Shown: positions 24,620 through 35,856, counted from the first letter of the stretch. The stretch is DNA of 64,000 bases from Spirosoma pollinicola (GCF_002831565.1 NZ_CP025096.1:7121014-7185013), one strand, 5' to 3'. Numbers and translations: made by a program. Notes: generated by a model from the sequence alone, not told the origin.

Positions 24620-26422
24620 CTAATTGACTGACAGCGTTTTTTGTACCGGTACCGAAACCTCTTTCCGCTCGCCGATTTGCTGCCGCCACATGGCGTAATA
24701 CAATCCCTTTTGAGCCAGCAGATCAGCATGGGCGCCCTGTTCGGCAATGTGACCGCGTTCGAGCACGAAGATTCGGTCGGCGTGTAAGATCGTACTTAGC
24801 CGGTGGGCAATCAGGATGGTGATGTGCTGACGAGAGCCCGAAAGCTGGCGCACCGTTTTGCCAATCTCTTCCTCGGTCAGTGAATCAAGTGCCGATGTAG
24901 CTTCATCAAATACCAACAACGTTGGTTTACGCAACAAAGCGCGGGCAATACTCAGGCGTTGTTTCTCTCCGCCAGAAACCTTTACCCCACCCTCGCCAAT
25001 AACCGTGTCGAGCCCCTGCGGAGCGCGGTTAAGTAAGGTATCGGCGGCAGCCTGATGCAAGGCCAGTAAACATTCTTCGTCCGTTGCCTGGGGTGCGACG
25101 AAACGTAAGTTCTCGCGAATGGTCCCGGCAAATAGTTGCGTATCCTGCGTGACAAAGCCGATCTGCTCCCGCAGTTCGTCCAGGTCAATTTCCGAACCAG
25201 GAATGCCGTTGTATTCAATCTGGCCAGCTAATGGCTGATACAGACCCACCAAAAGTTTCACCAGTGTTGTTTTGCCAGAACCCGATGGGCCGACAAACGC
25301 AATGGTTTCGCCGAGTTTTGCCGTAAACGAAATACCATCGAGTGCCGGGAGGTTTGCCGTAAGGTGTTTAAAACGAACGTCTTCAAACGCAAGAGTCTGA
25401 ACTTTATTAATGGCTTGCGGATGAAGGGGCTTTACATCGCGGGGCGTGTCGAGAATCTGCTGAAAATTAGCCAGCGACGCTTCCGTTTCCCGGTATACGT
25501 TAATGATGTTACCCAGTTCCTGCAAGGGCCCGAAGATGGCGAAGGAATAAATAAAGAGCGAGAAGAACTCACCCACCGTGATGCGTCCCTGAACAACCAG
25601 AAACAGCATGAGCAACATGATTGCATTGCGAAGTAAATTCACAAACGTACCCTGAATAAATGAAAGCGAGCGGATATACTTCACTTTCTTCAGTTCTAGA
25701 CGCAGAATTTTGTCTGTTGTGGCGTTCAGCCGTTCGGTTTCCTGTTGGGCCAGACCAAGACTTTTTACCAGTTCGATATTGCGTAAACTTTCGGTAGTTG
25801 AGCCAGCCAGAGCCGTTGTTTCGGCCACGATGGTCTTTTGAACGACTTTAATTTTTTTACTCAGCAATGAGCTGACAAAACCCAGCAATGGAATAGTCAG
25901 AAAATAAGCGGGTGCTATTGGCCAGTAGACCGTTGTGGCGTACCACATGACGAAAATAATTCCGACAACAGACGTAAACAGCACATTGACAAACGACTGA
26001 ATAAGCTTTTCGACATCGGCCCGCACTTTCTGAAGTTTGCCCAGCGTTTCGCCCGACCGCTGGTCTTCAAACACCTGATAGGGCAACTCAAGTGAGTGAC
26101 GCAATCCATCGGTGTAAAGACGGGCACCCAGTCGTTGGGTAATAACATTAACGTAATAATCCTGGAAGTTCTTGGCAATCCGGCTCACCATCGCAACACC
26201 CAGCGCCTGCAAGATCAGGATACCGGCCCCATCGCTCAAAAACTGCCAGAAGCCAATATCCGTTAGTTTCCCGCCCGGCTTGACGACGTACTGGTCAATA
26301 ATCTTTCGAAAAATATACGGATCAAGTAAGGAGAAAACCTGGTTGATGGCGGCAAGAAATAAGGCCAGCACAAGCAGACCCCAGTAATGACGCAAGTATG
26401 AGTATAGTAATTGCATAAACAA
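24620..26422 (-). CDS. ABC exporter half-transporter (MsbA/MDR type)
   Basis: The 600-residue protein fuses an N-terminal six-helix membrane domain (about 1-310; first helix HYWGLLVLALFLAAINQVFSLL) to a C-terminal ATPase. ATPase motifs are Walker A GPSGSGKTTL, Q-loop GFVTQDTQLFAG, signature KVSGGEKQRLSIARALL, Walker B LLVFDEATSALD and the switch His in ILIAHRLST. It would work as a homodimer exporting lipids or drugs from the inner membrane. The substrate cannot be told. It is monocistronic as far as can be seen, convergent with the small secreted protein gene and preceded by 173 bp without a gene. Confidence 0.9.
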   Translation of the reverse strand: MFMQLLYSYLRHYWGLLVLALFLAAINQVFSLLDPYIFRKIIDQYVVKPGGKLTDIGFWQFLSDGAGILILQALGVAMVSRIAKNFQDYYVNVITQRLGARLYTDGLRHSLELPYQVFEDQRSGETLGKLQKVRADVEKLIQSFVNVLFTSVVGIIFVMWYATTVYWPIAPAYFLTIPLLGFVSSLLSKKIKVVQKTIVAETTALAGSTTESLRNIELVKSLGLAQQETERLNATTDKILRLELKKVKYIRSLSFIQGTFVNLLRNAIMLLMLFLVVQGRITVGEFFSLFIYSFAIFGPLQELGNIINVYRETEASLANFQQILDTPRDVKPLHPQAINKVQTLAFEDVRFKHLTANLPALDGISFTAKLGETIAFVGPSGSGKTTLVKLLVGLYQPLAGQIEYNGIPGSEIDLDELREQIGFVTQDTQLFAGTIRENLRFVAPQATDEECLLALHQAAADTLLNRAPQGLDTVIGEGGVKVSGGEKQRLSIARALLRKPTLLVFDEATSALDSLTEEEIGKTVRQLSGSRQHITILIAHRLSTILHADRIFVLERGHIAEQGAHADLLAQKGLYYAMWRQQIGERKEVSVPVQKTLSVN

Positions 26423-26595
26423 AAACAGGTTGTTGTAGAGTGAATGGACTAACTATTGCCCCCAACGCGGCTACAGATACAGGCAAAGTACCTACTCCCT
26501 TAACGATATTAGCGCGGGATAATTCCTGTCTATATAAATGCGTGAACCATCATACCTATTATTCATTACTCGTGTAGCATTTTCAGGCGATATGC

Positions 26596-29500
26596 TTATT
26601 GAGAAAAAGGTAGTATGATCCTGAACGTCGTGCCGACACCCTCTATGCTATCGACCTCAATCTGACCTTGCTGTAAAGTTACATACTCTTGGCAGATGGC
26701 CAGGCCAAGACCGGTTCCCTGAAACGAGGTGACATTGCCCGCTCTGAAGAATTTTCCAAATAAATTTGGTATGTCTTTTTCAGGTATACCAATTCCTTCA
26801 TCACTGACGGTAATAAGAACGTCTTCCGGTCTGAAATTTAATTTTAAGAGTGGGTTTTTGGTTGAAAACTTAAATGCATTCGACAATAAATTCGTCAGGA
26901 CATGTTCTGTTAATTTTTTATCGAGTGTAACAGGTTCAGCATTACCAAAAACATTGAATTCTACGAATCGTTTATCACTTCGATCACTAAAATAGAATTT
27001 TATTGTACTTTCACTTAGGGCTATCAAGTCGATCAATTCCAAATTTACGTCAACTTTTCCCTCATCAATTTTGCTAATAGTTAATGTGTCTGATATAAGA
27101 TCATTTAATGTAAATATTTTATTAGTTATCTTATCAATATGTTGATTGATTAATTGAATAGCTGTACCGGTCTTATTCTCGTTTACGTAATATTTTACCA
27201 GTTCAACACTAGAATTAATAGCTGCCAGTGGCGTTCTGAACTCATGAGAAGCTGTTGAAATAAATTGCGATTTAAGTACATTTAAAGTTCGTTCCTTTTG
27301 TAGAGATTCTTCCAGGATCAATTCCTTTTCTATAGCCATCGTAACATCTGTTGCAACTCCGATTCTTCGTGTGATCAGCCCTTCCTCATTTTGTACGGTA
27401 AATACCCGGACGCTCATATAACGAAGTGTTCCATCCTGATGCCAGGCTCTAAAGTCAAAATTAGTATTGTTGCCATTATGCATAAAAAAATCCATCACTT
27501 TGCCCCGGTCTTCTTCGAGAATAAAATTTAAAAATAGAAGCGGATTTTTATACAGATCATCGGCAACCTGCCCGGTAAATTTCTCATAAGCTGAATTCAT
27601 ATAAATAAACTTTGGCTGATTGAGATCGCGAATCCAGAAAATTTCATCCACATTTTCGGCAATGTCGCGAAACCGTTGTTCACTTTCCAAAACAGACTCT
27701 TCAGCTTTTTTACGTTCCGTAATATCCGTTAGTGTGCCTGTTATACCTGTTATTTCATTGAATTCATTCAGGATTACCTGGGCAAATACATCAATCCATC
27801 GGTACCCACCCTCTTTATGTTTATAGCGAATAATATGGGTACATACTGACTTTTGGCGACTCATCAGCAACTCACACAAATACTGATTTCGCTCCCTGTC
27901 TTCGGGAAATACTGAATCCAGAAATGGTTTGCCTAATGACTCTTCAACTGTAAAGCCCGTTATCTCCTGCCATACCGGGTTTAGATAGGTCCACGAACCT
28001 GCCAGATCTACGTGAAAGACAACATCGTTCAGGTGATCGACCAGCGAGCGATACCGATGTTCGCTTTCCTTGAGGGCAAAATTGGCTTGCTTTTTCTTTG
28101 TACGATCCCGCACTACGCCGATTAGCCGATGATTAATGCCGTTTTCATTTTTAAGTAGTAGCCCATCGGCCTTTATATATAATATCGCTTGATCGATTGG
28201 GGAGACAATCCTGAATTCAACATCAAAAGGACTCTTGTCATCAATAATTTTCTGAACATTAAGTTTAAAAAATGCTAAGTCGTTTGGGTGCACCAACGGC
28301 TCGACATCCTCGATCCGGTTAATTTTAACGGTTTGAGGGATACGAAGCAGGGTAAAAAAATTGGCATCCAGTAGAAGTTCATTAGTAAGTAAATTCCATT
28401 CCCATACGCCCAGTTTTCCTGCCATCGTTGCCAGTTGACTCCGCTGATTGGCCTGCTTGAGTTCCTGCTCAATCGTCTTTAGATAAGAAATATCCATGGC
28501 CGTATCAACATACCCAATGAGTTGATTTTGCTCATTATAAAGCCCACTTAATGTTGATAAGACAGGAATTAACTGTCCCTCCTTCGTTAAAAATGTGTTT
28601 TCTCTTCGCAGGTAGTCGTTTGTCAATAAATAATCAATAATTAATTCTTCTCCATTTTGGGCTGGATTAGTCGAATCTGACCTTAGTTCTTCGATTTGTC
28701 GTTTAAATAGTTCAGGCTCTCTCAAGGCACCAGGCGTAACTTTCCCGACCAGTTCATCAGCCTGATAGCCACTTAAAGCCTCGAGCGCTGGATTAACGAG
28801 TTTAATAATACCACGAGTATCGGTTGCAGAAATAGCCAGACCGGCGTACTTCAGTATTGCCTGCTGCATGGCATAAAGCTCTTGTATCTCAGCTGCCCGC
28901 TCGGCTACCCGCTGCTCCAGGTCCGCATTATTCTGCAGCAGTTTTTCTTCGATTTGTTTTAACTGGGTAATATCTTTAATAGAGAGTAAAACATTCCCTG
29001 CAACTCGAACAAGGGAATAGTCTCCCCATAACTCCCCTGTAACCAGGGTTTCCCGTAGCTCAAACTGCTGGGGTTCGCCTGTTTCGATTACCTCGACCAG
29101 TCGATTAAATAGTCCATTTTTCTGAGCAAAAGGAAATAAGGCCAGCAACGTTTTCTCCATTAGTTCGTCGTGGCTCAATCCGGTAATGACTGAATTCACC
29201 GGATTTGTTAACAAATAGGCAAAATCAACGATACGACCATTTTTACGGACTGGCTCCCAAAGCACCAGGATAGATGGAGTGTTGTCAATAATCGCCTGCA
29301 AAAGCTGGTTATTTTCAACAAGTTTTCTGGCCTGAACGGTTAACTGCTGATTTGCTTCTTCCTGTACTAATAAAATAGAGAGCTGACCGGCTACTTCCCG
29401 TGCGATGAGTACGTGTTCCTGGGTGAAAAAGCCAAGTGATTTATCCAGCAACACCAGCAAGCCAACATAATGTTGTCGGGAAAAAAGAGGTACGGCTAAA

Positions 29501-30783
29501 AACGAGCGATGTCCCCAATTATAAGGATTTAAGTTAGCCGGAAACTCAGATGAATCGGCATTTAACTGGTTAACCAGCGCTTCCCGACCCTGAGTAAACA
29601 GGCTATTATGCAGATACGTTGCCGGGAAACGGATACCCGGCCAGGCTTCGCGCTTACCCCGTCGCATTCGACTTTCGGCACTGGCAAACTCGCCTGTTTT
29701 ATCGATGCGAAACACAATGCCAACCTCGCAGGGAATCATATCATAAATATGTTCAAGGGCAATCATGTCGGACTGTTTGTCTTTCAGTTGGCTGTTGATC
29801 AGAGCGTTACTTATACGACTCAACCCCATTAGTCGTTTATTGACACGCACTAGCAGTTGCTCCCGTTTAACCCGGTTGGTAACCGTAACAAGTAAAGACG
29901 AAAAGGTTTTTAATAAATCAAGATCATTTTTATCCCAGTCCCGCTCCTCCCGAACAGCATCAAAGCCAACAAAACCAATCAAATTCTGGTCATATAATAA
30001 CGGCACAACCAGAAGAGACTGAATATTCTGAGCCTTAAGGCTTTCTTTTTCCTCAGCCGCGCCGGGCGGCAATTCATCAAGCGATGTTATTCGAATGGTT
30101 TCCTGATTCAGCATTTTCTGGTGCCACCAGGGGAAAAACCGGGTAGGTTCTTTTTGAAGATATTCCTGTTGCGACTCGATACCCTCTGCGCACCATTCAT
30201 GCGTACAATTCATTAAGGCCTTGTCTGTCGAGTAATTAAAAATATAGACTCGATCCGCTTTATTATATAACCCAATTTGAGCTAATGATTCAAGAATATA
30301 CGTATCCAGACTGTCGGAAGTTACGTTGAGCAGACGCCCGGACATTCCAGAAATAATTGATTCAAATTCCTGCTTTCGCTGGAGATTTTTTCTATAATTT
30401 TCCCTTGAGTTATTATTTTGCAAATAGATTATACACTTATTTTCATTTCTATAAACTGAGCTCTCCAACCAACACTCAATTTCCGGTTCATAGATGTCAA
30501 TAGTCAACGAAACTCCGGTTTCCATAACCGTGCAGGCAGTAGTAAAAAGTGCGTTTAAATAGGGAATATCGCCCAGAAAATGTGTATCCGGGATACTGGA
30601 CATGTCCCTTAACAATGAATAGGCAAATGGATTCAAATAAGTTATACACAGGTTATTAATTGAACCCACATCGTTCCTTACAGGCTCACACAAAATGATG
30701 CCTGTTGGCAAATCCGGGAAATCATCAATTGATAAGTTGGATTTCGTAAAGCCATCAGTAGCTTTTTTGAAAATATTTTCCAT
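26596..30783 (-). CDS. Soluble multi-PAS/GAF sensor histidine kinase
   Basis: The 1,395-residue protein has no clear membrane helix and is probably cytoplasmic. Reading along: a PAS-like segment (about 20-125), a GAF domain (150-310, SLLVVPLLYDQNLIGFVGFD), a second GAF (335-485, SFLAVPLFSRQHYVGLLVLL), then five PAS/PAC units to about 1160 (for example TLTDITERKKAEESVLESEQRFRDIAE), HisKA with SASHEFRTPL (His1180) and HATPase (LLSNAFKFS, DEGIGIP, GTGLGLAI) to the end. It has no receiver domain, so it must signal to a separate protein. The best candidate is the REC-kinase encoded 160 bp upstream. It is a paralogue of the kinase at 32059-35856. Confidence 0.92.
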   Translation of the reverse strand: MENIFKKATDGFTKSNLSIDDFPDLPTGIILCEPVRNDVGSINNLCITYLNPFAYSLLRDMSSIPDTHFLGDIPYLNALFTTACTVMETGVSLTIDIYEPEIECWLESSVYRNENKCIIYLQNNNSRENYRKNLQRKQEFESIISGMSGRLLNVTSDSLDTYILESLAQIGLYNKADRVYIFNYSTDKALMNCTHEWCAEGIESQQEYLQKEPTRFFPWWHQKMLNQETIRITSLDELPPGAAEEKESLKAQNIQSLLVVPLLYDQNLIGFVGFDAVREERDWDKNDLDLLKTFSSLLVTVTNRVKREQLLVRVNKRLMGLSRISNALINSQLKDKQSDMIALEHIYDMIPCEVGIVFRIDKTGEFASAESRMRRGKREAWPGIRFPATYLHNSLFTQGREALVNQLNADSSEFPANLNPYNWGHRSFLAVPLFSRQHYVGLLVLLDKSLGFFTQEHVLIAREVAGQLSILLVQEEANQQLTVQARKLVENNQLLQAIIDNTPSILVLWEPVRKNGRIVDFAYLLTNPVNSVITGLSHDELMEKTLLALFPFAQKNGLFNRLVEVIETGEPQQFELRETLVTGELWGDYSLVRVAGNVLLSIKDITQLKQIEEKLLQNNADLEQRVAERAAEIQELYAMQQAILKYAGLAISATDTRGIIKLVNPALEALSGYQADELVGKVTPGALREPELFKRQIEELRSDSTNPAQNGEELIIDYLLTNDYLRRENTFLTKEGQLIPVLSTLSGLYNEQNQLIGYVDTAMDISYLKTIEQELKQANQRSQLATMAGKLGVWEWNLLTNELLLDANFFTLLRIPQTVKINRIEDVEPLVHPNDLAFFKLNVQKIIDDKSPFDVEFRIVSPIDQAILYIKADGLLLKNENGINHRLIGVVRDRTKKKQANFALKESEHRYRSLVDHLNDVVFHVDLAGSWTYLNPVWQEITGFTVEESLGKPFLDSVFPEDRERNQYLCELLMSRQKSVCTHIIRYKHKEGGYRWIDVFAQVILNEFNEITGITGTLTDITERKKAEESVLESEQRFRDIAENVDEIFWIRDLNQPKFIYMNSAYEKFTGQVADDLYKNPLLFLNFILEEDRGKVMDFFMHNGNNTNFDFRAWHQDGTLRYMSVRVFTVQNEEGLITRRIGVATDVTMAIEKELILEESLQKERTLNVLKSQFISTASHEFRTPLAAINSSVELVKYYVNENKTGTAIQLINQHIDKITNKIFTLNDLISDTLTISKIDEGKVDVNLELIDLIALSESTIKFYFSDRSDKRFVEFNVFGNAEPVTLDKKLTEHVLTNLLSNAFKFSTKNPLLKLNFRPEDVLITVSDEGIGIPEKDIPNLFGKFFRAGNVTSFQGTGLGLAICQEYVTLQQGQIEVDSIEGVGTTFRIILPFSQ

Positions 30784-30943
30784 TCAGTTATAATAATTCA
30801 TTGTAGTATTGGTGGAGATTCCTTACACGACACGCTATCTATTTCATAGTTTATGCTCCCGGTTTACGTCGTTTCAGAAGTAATTTATCTCCTTTTATTA
30901 ACCCATTCCATTTCCCTGTTTCGTCAGCAGAAATTGAACAAAA

Positions 30944-32050
30944 CTAGTTTCCACCCAGCCATTGGGGCAACCAGATCAAGACTGTCGTATCGCCCGGTGT
31001 TGGGCTTTCAACCGTTAGCTTTCCTTTGTTAAACTCAACGATTTTTTTGACGATAGCCAATCCCAGCCCAAAGCCCTGCTGTTCATATAGACTACGGTCA
31101 AATTGTTTATAAGGGCCAATGTGTGCACTATCTTCTATGTTGAACGGTTGCCCTCGGTTGGTAACCGCTATTTGGTAACCAGATTCGCAGATTTCTCCTT
31201 TTACCGTAAAACTTTGCCCCGCATCAGAGAATTTGACTGCATTGTCGACCAGCTCAACCAAGCAAATCCGTAGATTATCGGCCGAGATACTAAGCTGAAC
31301 GGGCTCCACGTCAACCTGATAACTAACATGGCGATCCTGCCGCTGCTCAACAGCAAGGGCGCATCTATCAATGAGTTCTGCCGTTAGCAGGGTGTTGCCA
31401 CTGGAATAATGGATATAGGCCGAGTGGTCGGGATCGATATGTTGCAACGCATCTATCAATTGGATGTTATCCAGCGAACGTTTTAGCCGAAGACCACAAA
31501 CTTTGATCATCTTCACCATTGTTACCGTTTCTTCGCCATTAAACTGGTCATGCTGGTCAATCAGCATAGACGAAAAACCAATGATACCTGTCAGGGCGGT
31601 GTTGTATTCATGCACCGCTACTGAAGCCAGGTTGTGTCGGTAGCTTTCCAGTTTTGCTTTGAGGTCTGCCTTACGCAAAGCTTCCCGCTGCAACCGACTT
31701 TCGATGGTGTGCATCAGATTCTGAAGCGTAAACGGTTTGGTCAGGTAATCATCGGCACCCTGATCCATGCCCCGACGCAGGTCGACAGGCTCTGTTTTGG
31801 CCGTCAGGAAAATAAACGGCACGTTAGCAATCAGGCGGTTATTCCGAACAACTTCAAGCACATGATACCCATCGACTTCCGGCATCATAATATCGCACAG
31901 AATCAGATCTGGCGGGTGCAGTAGAGCCTGGCTGATGCCTTCCCGACCGTTGACAGCGGTTTCGACGTTGAAACCGTGCAGCGTCAGCATTTCCTTCAGG
32001 TTTTCCCGAATTTGGGTATCGTCTTCAATGACGAGTAATTGAGTAGTCAT
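30944..32050 (-). CDS. Receiver domain fused to a histidine kinase
   Basis: This 368-residue protein has an N-terminal receiver (1-120; acidic pair in VIEDD, phospho-acceptor Asp53, Thr83, Lys105 in LTKPF) followed by a short HisKA with VAVHEYNTALTG (His147) and an HATPase domain (ELVDNAVKFS, FGLGLAIVKKI). The order REC-then-kinase means a phosphorelay input controls kinase output. It lies 8 bp downstream of the giant kinase gene at 32059, so the two are surely co-transcribed, and that kinase may phosphorylate Asp53. Its receiver is very similar to the one in the LytTR regulator at 35966, which suggests duplication. Confidence 0.9.
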   Translation of the reverse strand: MTTQLLVIEDDTQIRENLKEMLTLHGFNVETAVNGREGISQALLHPPDLILCDIMMPEVDGYHVLEVVRNNRLIANVPFIFLTAKTEPVDLRRGMDQGADDYLTKPFTLQNLMHTIESRLQREALRKADLKAKLESYRHNLASVAVHEYNTALTGIIGFSSMLIDQHDQFNGEETVTMVKMIKVCGLRLKRSLDNIQLIDALQHIDPDHSAYIHYSSGNTLLTAELIDRCALAVEQRQDRHVSYQVDVEPVQLSISADNLRICLVELVDNAVKFSDAGQSFTVKGEICESGYQIAVTNRGQPFNIEDSAHIGPYKQFDRSLYEQQGFGLGLAIVKKIVEFNKGKLTVESPTPGDTTVLIWLPQWLGGN

Positions 32051-32058
32051 TCGTTTAT

Positions 32059-35000
32059 CTATAATTCGTTACTATGTACTATGTGTTGACTTGAGATTGT
32101 GTCTTTGGTTTGCACTGGGTATGCTTCCTCAGCACACGAAATTGGCATCGTGACCGTGCAGGTAGTTCCCTTTTTCTCCTCGCTTTGAAGCGTAAGATGG
32201 CCGCCGTGGAGTTCCACAAACTGCCGGGCAATGACCAACCCAAGTCCGGTACCTGGAATGGCCGTTGTGTTACTAGCTCTAAAGAATGCCTGAAAAAGTG
32301 TTGCTAACTCGCGGGCCGGAATACCAATACCCTCATCAATAATTTGGATAACAAAACAGGTTTCCTCAAACGCGATGCGTAAACAGGGTGCTTTGGTAGA
32401 GAACTTAAACGCATTGGAAAGCAGATTGACGATCACATGACTAATCAATTTGGCATCCAGGAAAACCAGACAGGGCGCCCCTTCCCGTATCAGGCGAACA
32501 CCGCGTTGGTTGACTGGCTGACTGAAATGGGTAGCAATAATTTCGTTGCAAATTGAGAAAATATCTACCCACTGAGGATTGAAACTTACCTTACCCGACT
32601 CAATGGTACCAATTGTCAGGATATCCGTCAAAAGAATACCAAATTGATGAATCTGTTTTTCGATTACGGTAAGATGTTTCTGAATAGATGGGCCGGAACT
32701 GGGGGCGGGTAAATCCAGGTAGAGTTTTATAAGATCGACGCTGGTTTGAATTGTTGCCAGTGGAGTACGGAATTCGTGGGAAGCCGTCGAGACAAATTGA
32801 GACTTGAGTTGATTGAGTTCCTGTTCACGCTGCAATGTTTGCTGCAAAACAATCTCCTTTTCCTTCTGGCTGGTCACATCGCTTATAATGCCAATGTGGC
32901 GAATAACCTTGTCGGCGGCATCGCGAATAATAAATGTGCGAACAAATAACCACCGCAGTGGCCCGTCACTCTCCTGAGTACGGAAATACAATTGACCCTC
33001 CTGCCCTGCCTTATATTGGTTAATGAGTTCCCAAACCGCCAGTTGGTCTTCCTTCAGAATAACGTTCATAAAGGCAAACGGGTTTTCGTCCAGCTGACTA
33101 AGGCTGGTTCCCCAAATTCGCTCAAAGGCTGGATTAATATAGAGAAGCTGAAACGGTTCGGCGGAATGAATCCAGAAGACCTCATCGACGTTTTCGGCAA
33201 TCTCCCGAAACTTTTGTTCACTATCCCGCAAGGCTTTTTCGGCTAGCTTTTGCTCCGTTATATCCCAGGCTACGCCAACCTGACGAATAGCATTCCCTTG
33301 TGCGTTCCGGACTGTTTGACCAACAGCCTTAATGTATCGGATCGCTCCATCCGGCCGTATAAAACGGGCTACATTTTGAATTGAATCACCGCTTGAATCT
33401 AACGTATATCGTTCCAAAAAACCGGGTAGATCGTCCGGGTGTATCAATTCTAGAAATTCGGCGAAGGGGGGGCTTGATTCTTGTGGTTCCAGACCATAAA
33501 TTTCCCACATCTTTTCGTCCCAATCCGATTGATTCGCTTCTAAATCCAATTCCCACACCCCCTGGCCGGCTGCCTGAGTGGCCAGTTGAAGCCGCTGGTT
33601 CAGATTTCGTAATTGGACTTCAGCCTGCCGTCGTTCGGTAATATTTCTGGCAGAGGCATAAATGAGATGATCAATTTTTACGGCATTCCACTCCAGAATA
33701 CAATAGGAACCATCTTTTTTCTGAAACTGGTTTACCTGATTACGAAGCGGCTTTTTGTCGATCTCTGACAGGATACGTTGATGAATTAATGTCAACTCAT
33801 CGGGATGTATCAATTTTTCAAACGTCAGTTCAACCAGTTCGTCAACCCGGTATCCCAGGGTTATTTCCCAGGCGTGATTAACGGTCAAAAAGCACCCGTC
33901 GGCGTTTACTATACAGTGTAAATCAATAGCTCCTTCAAAGACTGTATTCAGTTCCTGGTTCTTTTGTACCAATTTTGCTTTGGTTGCTTTCAAGGCCGAG
34001 ATATCGGTAGCGATACCTACAAATCCAATTGCTGCTCCGCTTTCATCCTGTAAAATACTGGCAGTCAGCAATATTGGCACTTTCTGATTATCTTTAGTGA
34101 CAAAAAGACATTCATTAAAAAAGTACCCATGAGCAGCTATGGCCTGGGCAAAAACAGTGGAAGGCTCGGGCAAATCTGTGCTGTCCCGATAGGCAATGAT
34201 CGGTATTAAGTTTTCGGCGGTTTCCGGTTCAAGGTGTACAGACCGACCAATTAATTCATCGACCGGGTAACCCATCAAGCTCTCACAAGCCTGATTAGCG
34301 GTTTGGATAATGCCATTTATATCTGTTGAAATAATTGCCTGCCCTGCATGTTTCAAAATGGCCTGATGTAAGGTCGACAAGCGTCTTACTTCTTGCGTAC
34401 GCTCTTCTACACGCTGTTCAAGTTGTTCGGTATATTGTTTAAGCTGTTCGTCAAGACGTTGTTCATGTAAAATAATGGCAAACGAACCGGCCAGTTCACG
34501 GGCAATATCCCGGTATTCATCAGAAAAGAAAAAAGGCGTTTTAGACGCCAGCGCGAGGGCGCCAATGCATTCACTCCGATCATACAAGTGAATGATAACC
34601 AGTGAACGGAAGCCTTGCTCGTAAGCAAGTCGTTCAGCCCCTTCACTTAACGACTCTGGTTGTAGATCAGGGTGGTAAGAAGTTTGATTTCCAGTAACAA
34701 ACTGGTTCTGAATGTAGCTGACCGGAACAGAAAAACCAGGAGTCGCATCTAGTTTTCCTTCATCTGCCCGGCATTTAACCACTGCCAGACCCGCCGATTT
34801 GTCAAGTTGGAAGACAATCATTCGTTCGCAAGGCACCATGAAATATAAATACTTCATAGCAATCAATAAGGGCGACTGCCCCGCCATCCGATAATTCAGC
34901 AATGCCTGATCAATGTCATGTAAGCCCTCCAAACGCTGGTTTGCCCGCCTGATTGCGGTTTCCTGCTGCAACCGCTGAAACACGCTGGCGATCATTGTTG

Positions 35001-35856
35001 CGAAGGTTTCCAGCAATGAAACATCGTTCTGATCCCATGCTTTGGGCTTGCTAATCGTATAAAACCCGATAAAGCCCTGCGTTTTTCCTGACAAAATCAG
35101 GGGAACAAAAATCATCGATTGAACGCCCAGCCAAGTCAGCCTGTTTTTTTCATGGCCGGCCTCCACGGGTAATTTATCCGTTTGTAGCCGAAGAGTTTGC
35201 CTATTTTTTAGCTGCTGAAGCAACCAGTCGTTACGGGAAATAACTATATCCTGAAGGGTATGTTTTTTTGATCCAATGTCAGCAGCACACCATTCATGAA
35301 CACAGTCACCCCGCTGGTAATCATTCGAGTACAAGACAACCGATGCCCGTTCGGCACCAATATGCTCACTAATTTCTTCAAGCGCTTCAGGTATGTAAGC
35401 GTCCATCTCGAAGTCAGACACATTGACTAACCGGCTCGACAGACTCGAAATGATTGACTCCATCGAAAACCGTCGTTCCAGTTCCTTCTCCGTTTTTTCG
35501 TGTTCACTTACATCCTGCACATTGACCATCAACTGGTCGTCGATGCGGCTCAGCGTAATATCATGCCAGATATCCTCTCCCTCTATATGGTAATGTTTTA
35601 ATAAGCGTTTCTCGTGACCTGACTCTAAAACGGATACCAGAATGAGAAAAAAATCATTATCCTGAGTGGGGTCGAAAACTTTTTTAACTACCTGATTAAT
35701 AAGCTCCTCTTTCGGTTTACGGATAATTCGGGCAAATGCAGCATTAACCATCCGGTATTTAAAACACGTCACCTTTCGCTGACTATTACGGACAGGCGTT
35801 AGAAAGGCCACACCCTGTAAAGACGCATCAAACCATGATTGTAAAAGCTTATTCAT
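32059..35856 (-). CDS. Soluble multi-PAS/GAF sensor histidine kinase (paralogue)
   Basis: The 1,265-residue protein shares layout with the kinase at 26596. It has a PAS-like start (1-125), GAF (about 140-305, SMIFVPLILSGKTQGFIGFYT), GAF (320-465), a coiled coil (QLEQRVEERTQEVRRLSTLHQAILKHAGQAIISTD), four PAS/PAC units to about 1005, HisKA with STASHEFRTPL (His1027) and HATPase (LLSNAFKFS, DEGIGIP, GTGLGLVI). No membrane helix or receiver is visible. It has one PAS unit fewer than the paralogue. Ligands of the GAF/PAS domains are unknown. It lies 109 bp downstream of the LytTR regulator gene and 8 bp upstream of the REC-kinase gene. Confidence 0.92.
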   Translation of the reverse strand: MNKLLQSWFDASLQGVAFLTPVRNSQRKVTCFKYRMVNAAFARIIRKPKEELINQVVKKVFDPTQDNDFFLILVSVLESGHEKRLLKHYHIEGEDIWHDITLSRIDDQLMVNVQDVSEHEKTEKELERRFSMESIISSLSSRLVNVSDFEMDAYIPEALEEISEHIGAERASVVLYSNDYQRGDCVHEWCAADIGSKKHTLQDIVISRNDWLLQQLKNRQTLRLQTDKLPVEAGHEKNRLTWLGVQSMIFVPLILSGKTQGFIGFYTISKPKAWDQNDVSLLETFATMIASVFQRLQQETAIRRANQRLEGLHDIDQALLNYRMAGQSPLLIAMKYLYFMVPCERMIVFQLDKSAGLAVVKCRADEGKLDATPGFSVPVSYIQNQFVTGNQTSYHPDLQPESLSEGAERLAYEQGFRSLVIIHLYDRSECIGALALASKTPFFFSDEYRDIARELAGSFAIILHEQRLDEQLKQYTEQLEQRVEERTQEVRRLSTLHQAILKHAGQAIISTDINGIIQTANQACESLMGYPVDELIGRSVHLEPETAENLIPIIAYRDSTDLPEPSTVFAQAIAAHGYFFNECLFVTKDNQKVPILLTASILQDESGAAIGFVGIATDISALKATKAKLVQKNQELNTVFEGAIDLHCIVNADGCFLTVNHAWEITLGYRVDELVELTFEKLIHPDELTLIHQRILSEIDKKPLRNQVNQFQKKDGSYCILEWNAVKIDHLIYASARNITERRQAEVQLRNLNQRLQLATQAAGQGVWELDLEANQSDWDEKMWEIYGLEPQESSPPFAEFLELIHPDDLPGFLERYTLDSSGDSIQNVARFIRPDGAIRYIKAVGQTVRNAQGNAIRQVGVAWDITEQKLAEKALRDSEQKFREIAENVDEVFWIHSAEPFQLLYINPAFERIWGTSLSQLDENPFAFMNVILKEDQLAVWELINQYKAGQEGQLYFRTQESDGPLRWLFVRTFIIRDAADKVIRHIGIISDVTSQKEKEIVLQQTLQREQELNQLKSQFVSTASHEFRTPLATIQTSVDLIKLYLDLPAPSSGPSIQKHLTVIEKQIHQFGILLTDILTIGTIESGKVSFNPQWVDIFSICNEIIATHFSQPVNQRGVRLIREGAPCLVFLDAKLISHVIVNLLSNAFKFSTKAPCLRIAFEETCFVIQIIDEGIGIPARELATLFQAFFRASNTTAIPGTGLGLVIARQFVELHGGHLTLQSEEKKGTTCTVTMPISCAEEAYPVQTKDTISSQHIVHSNEL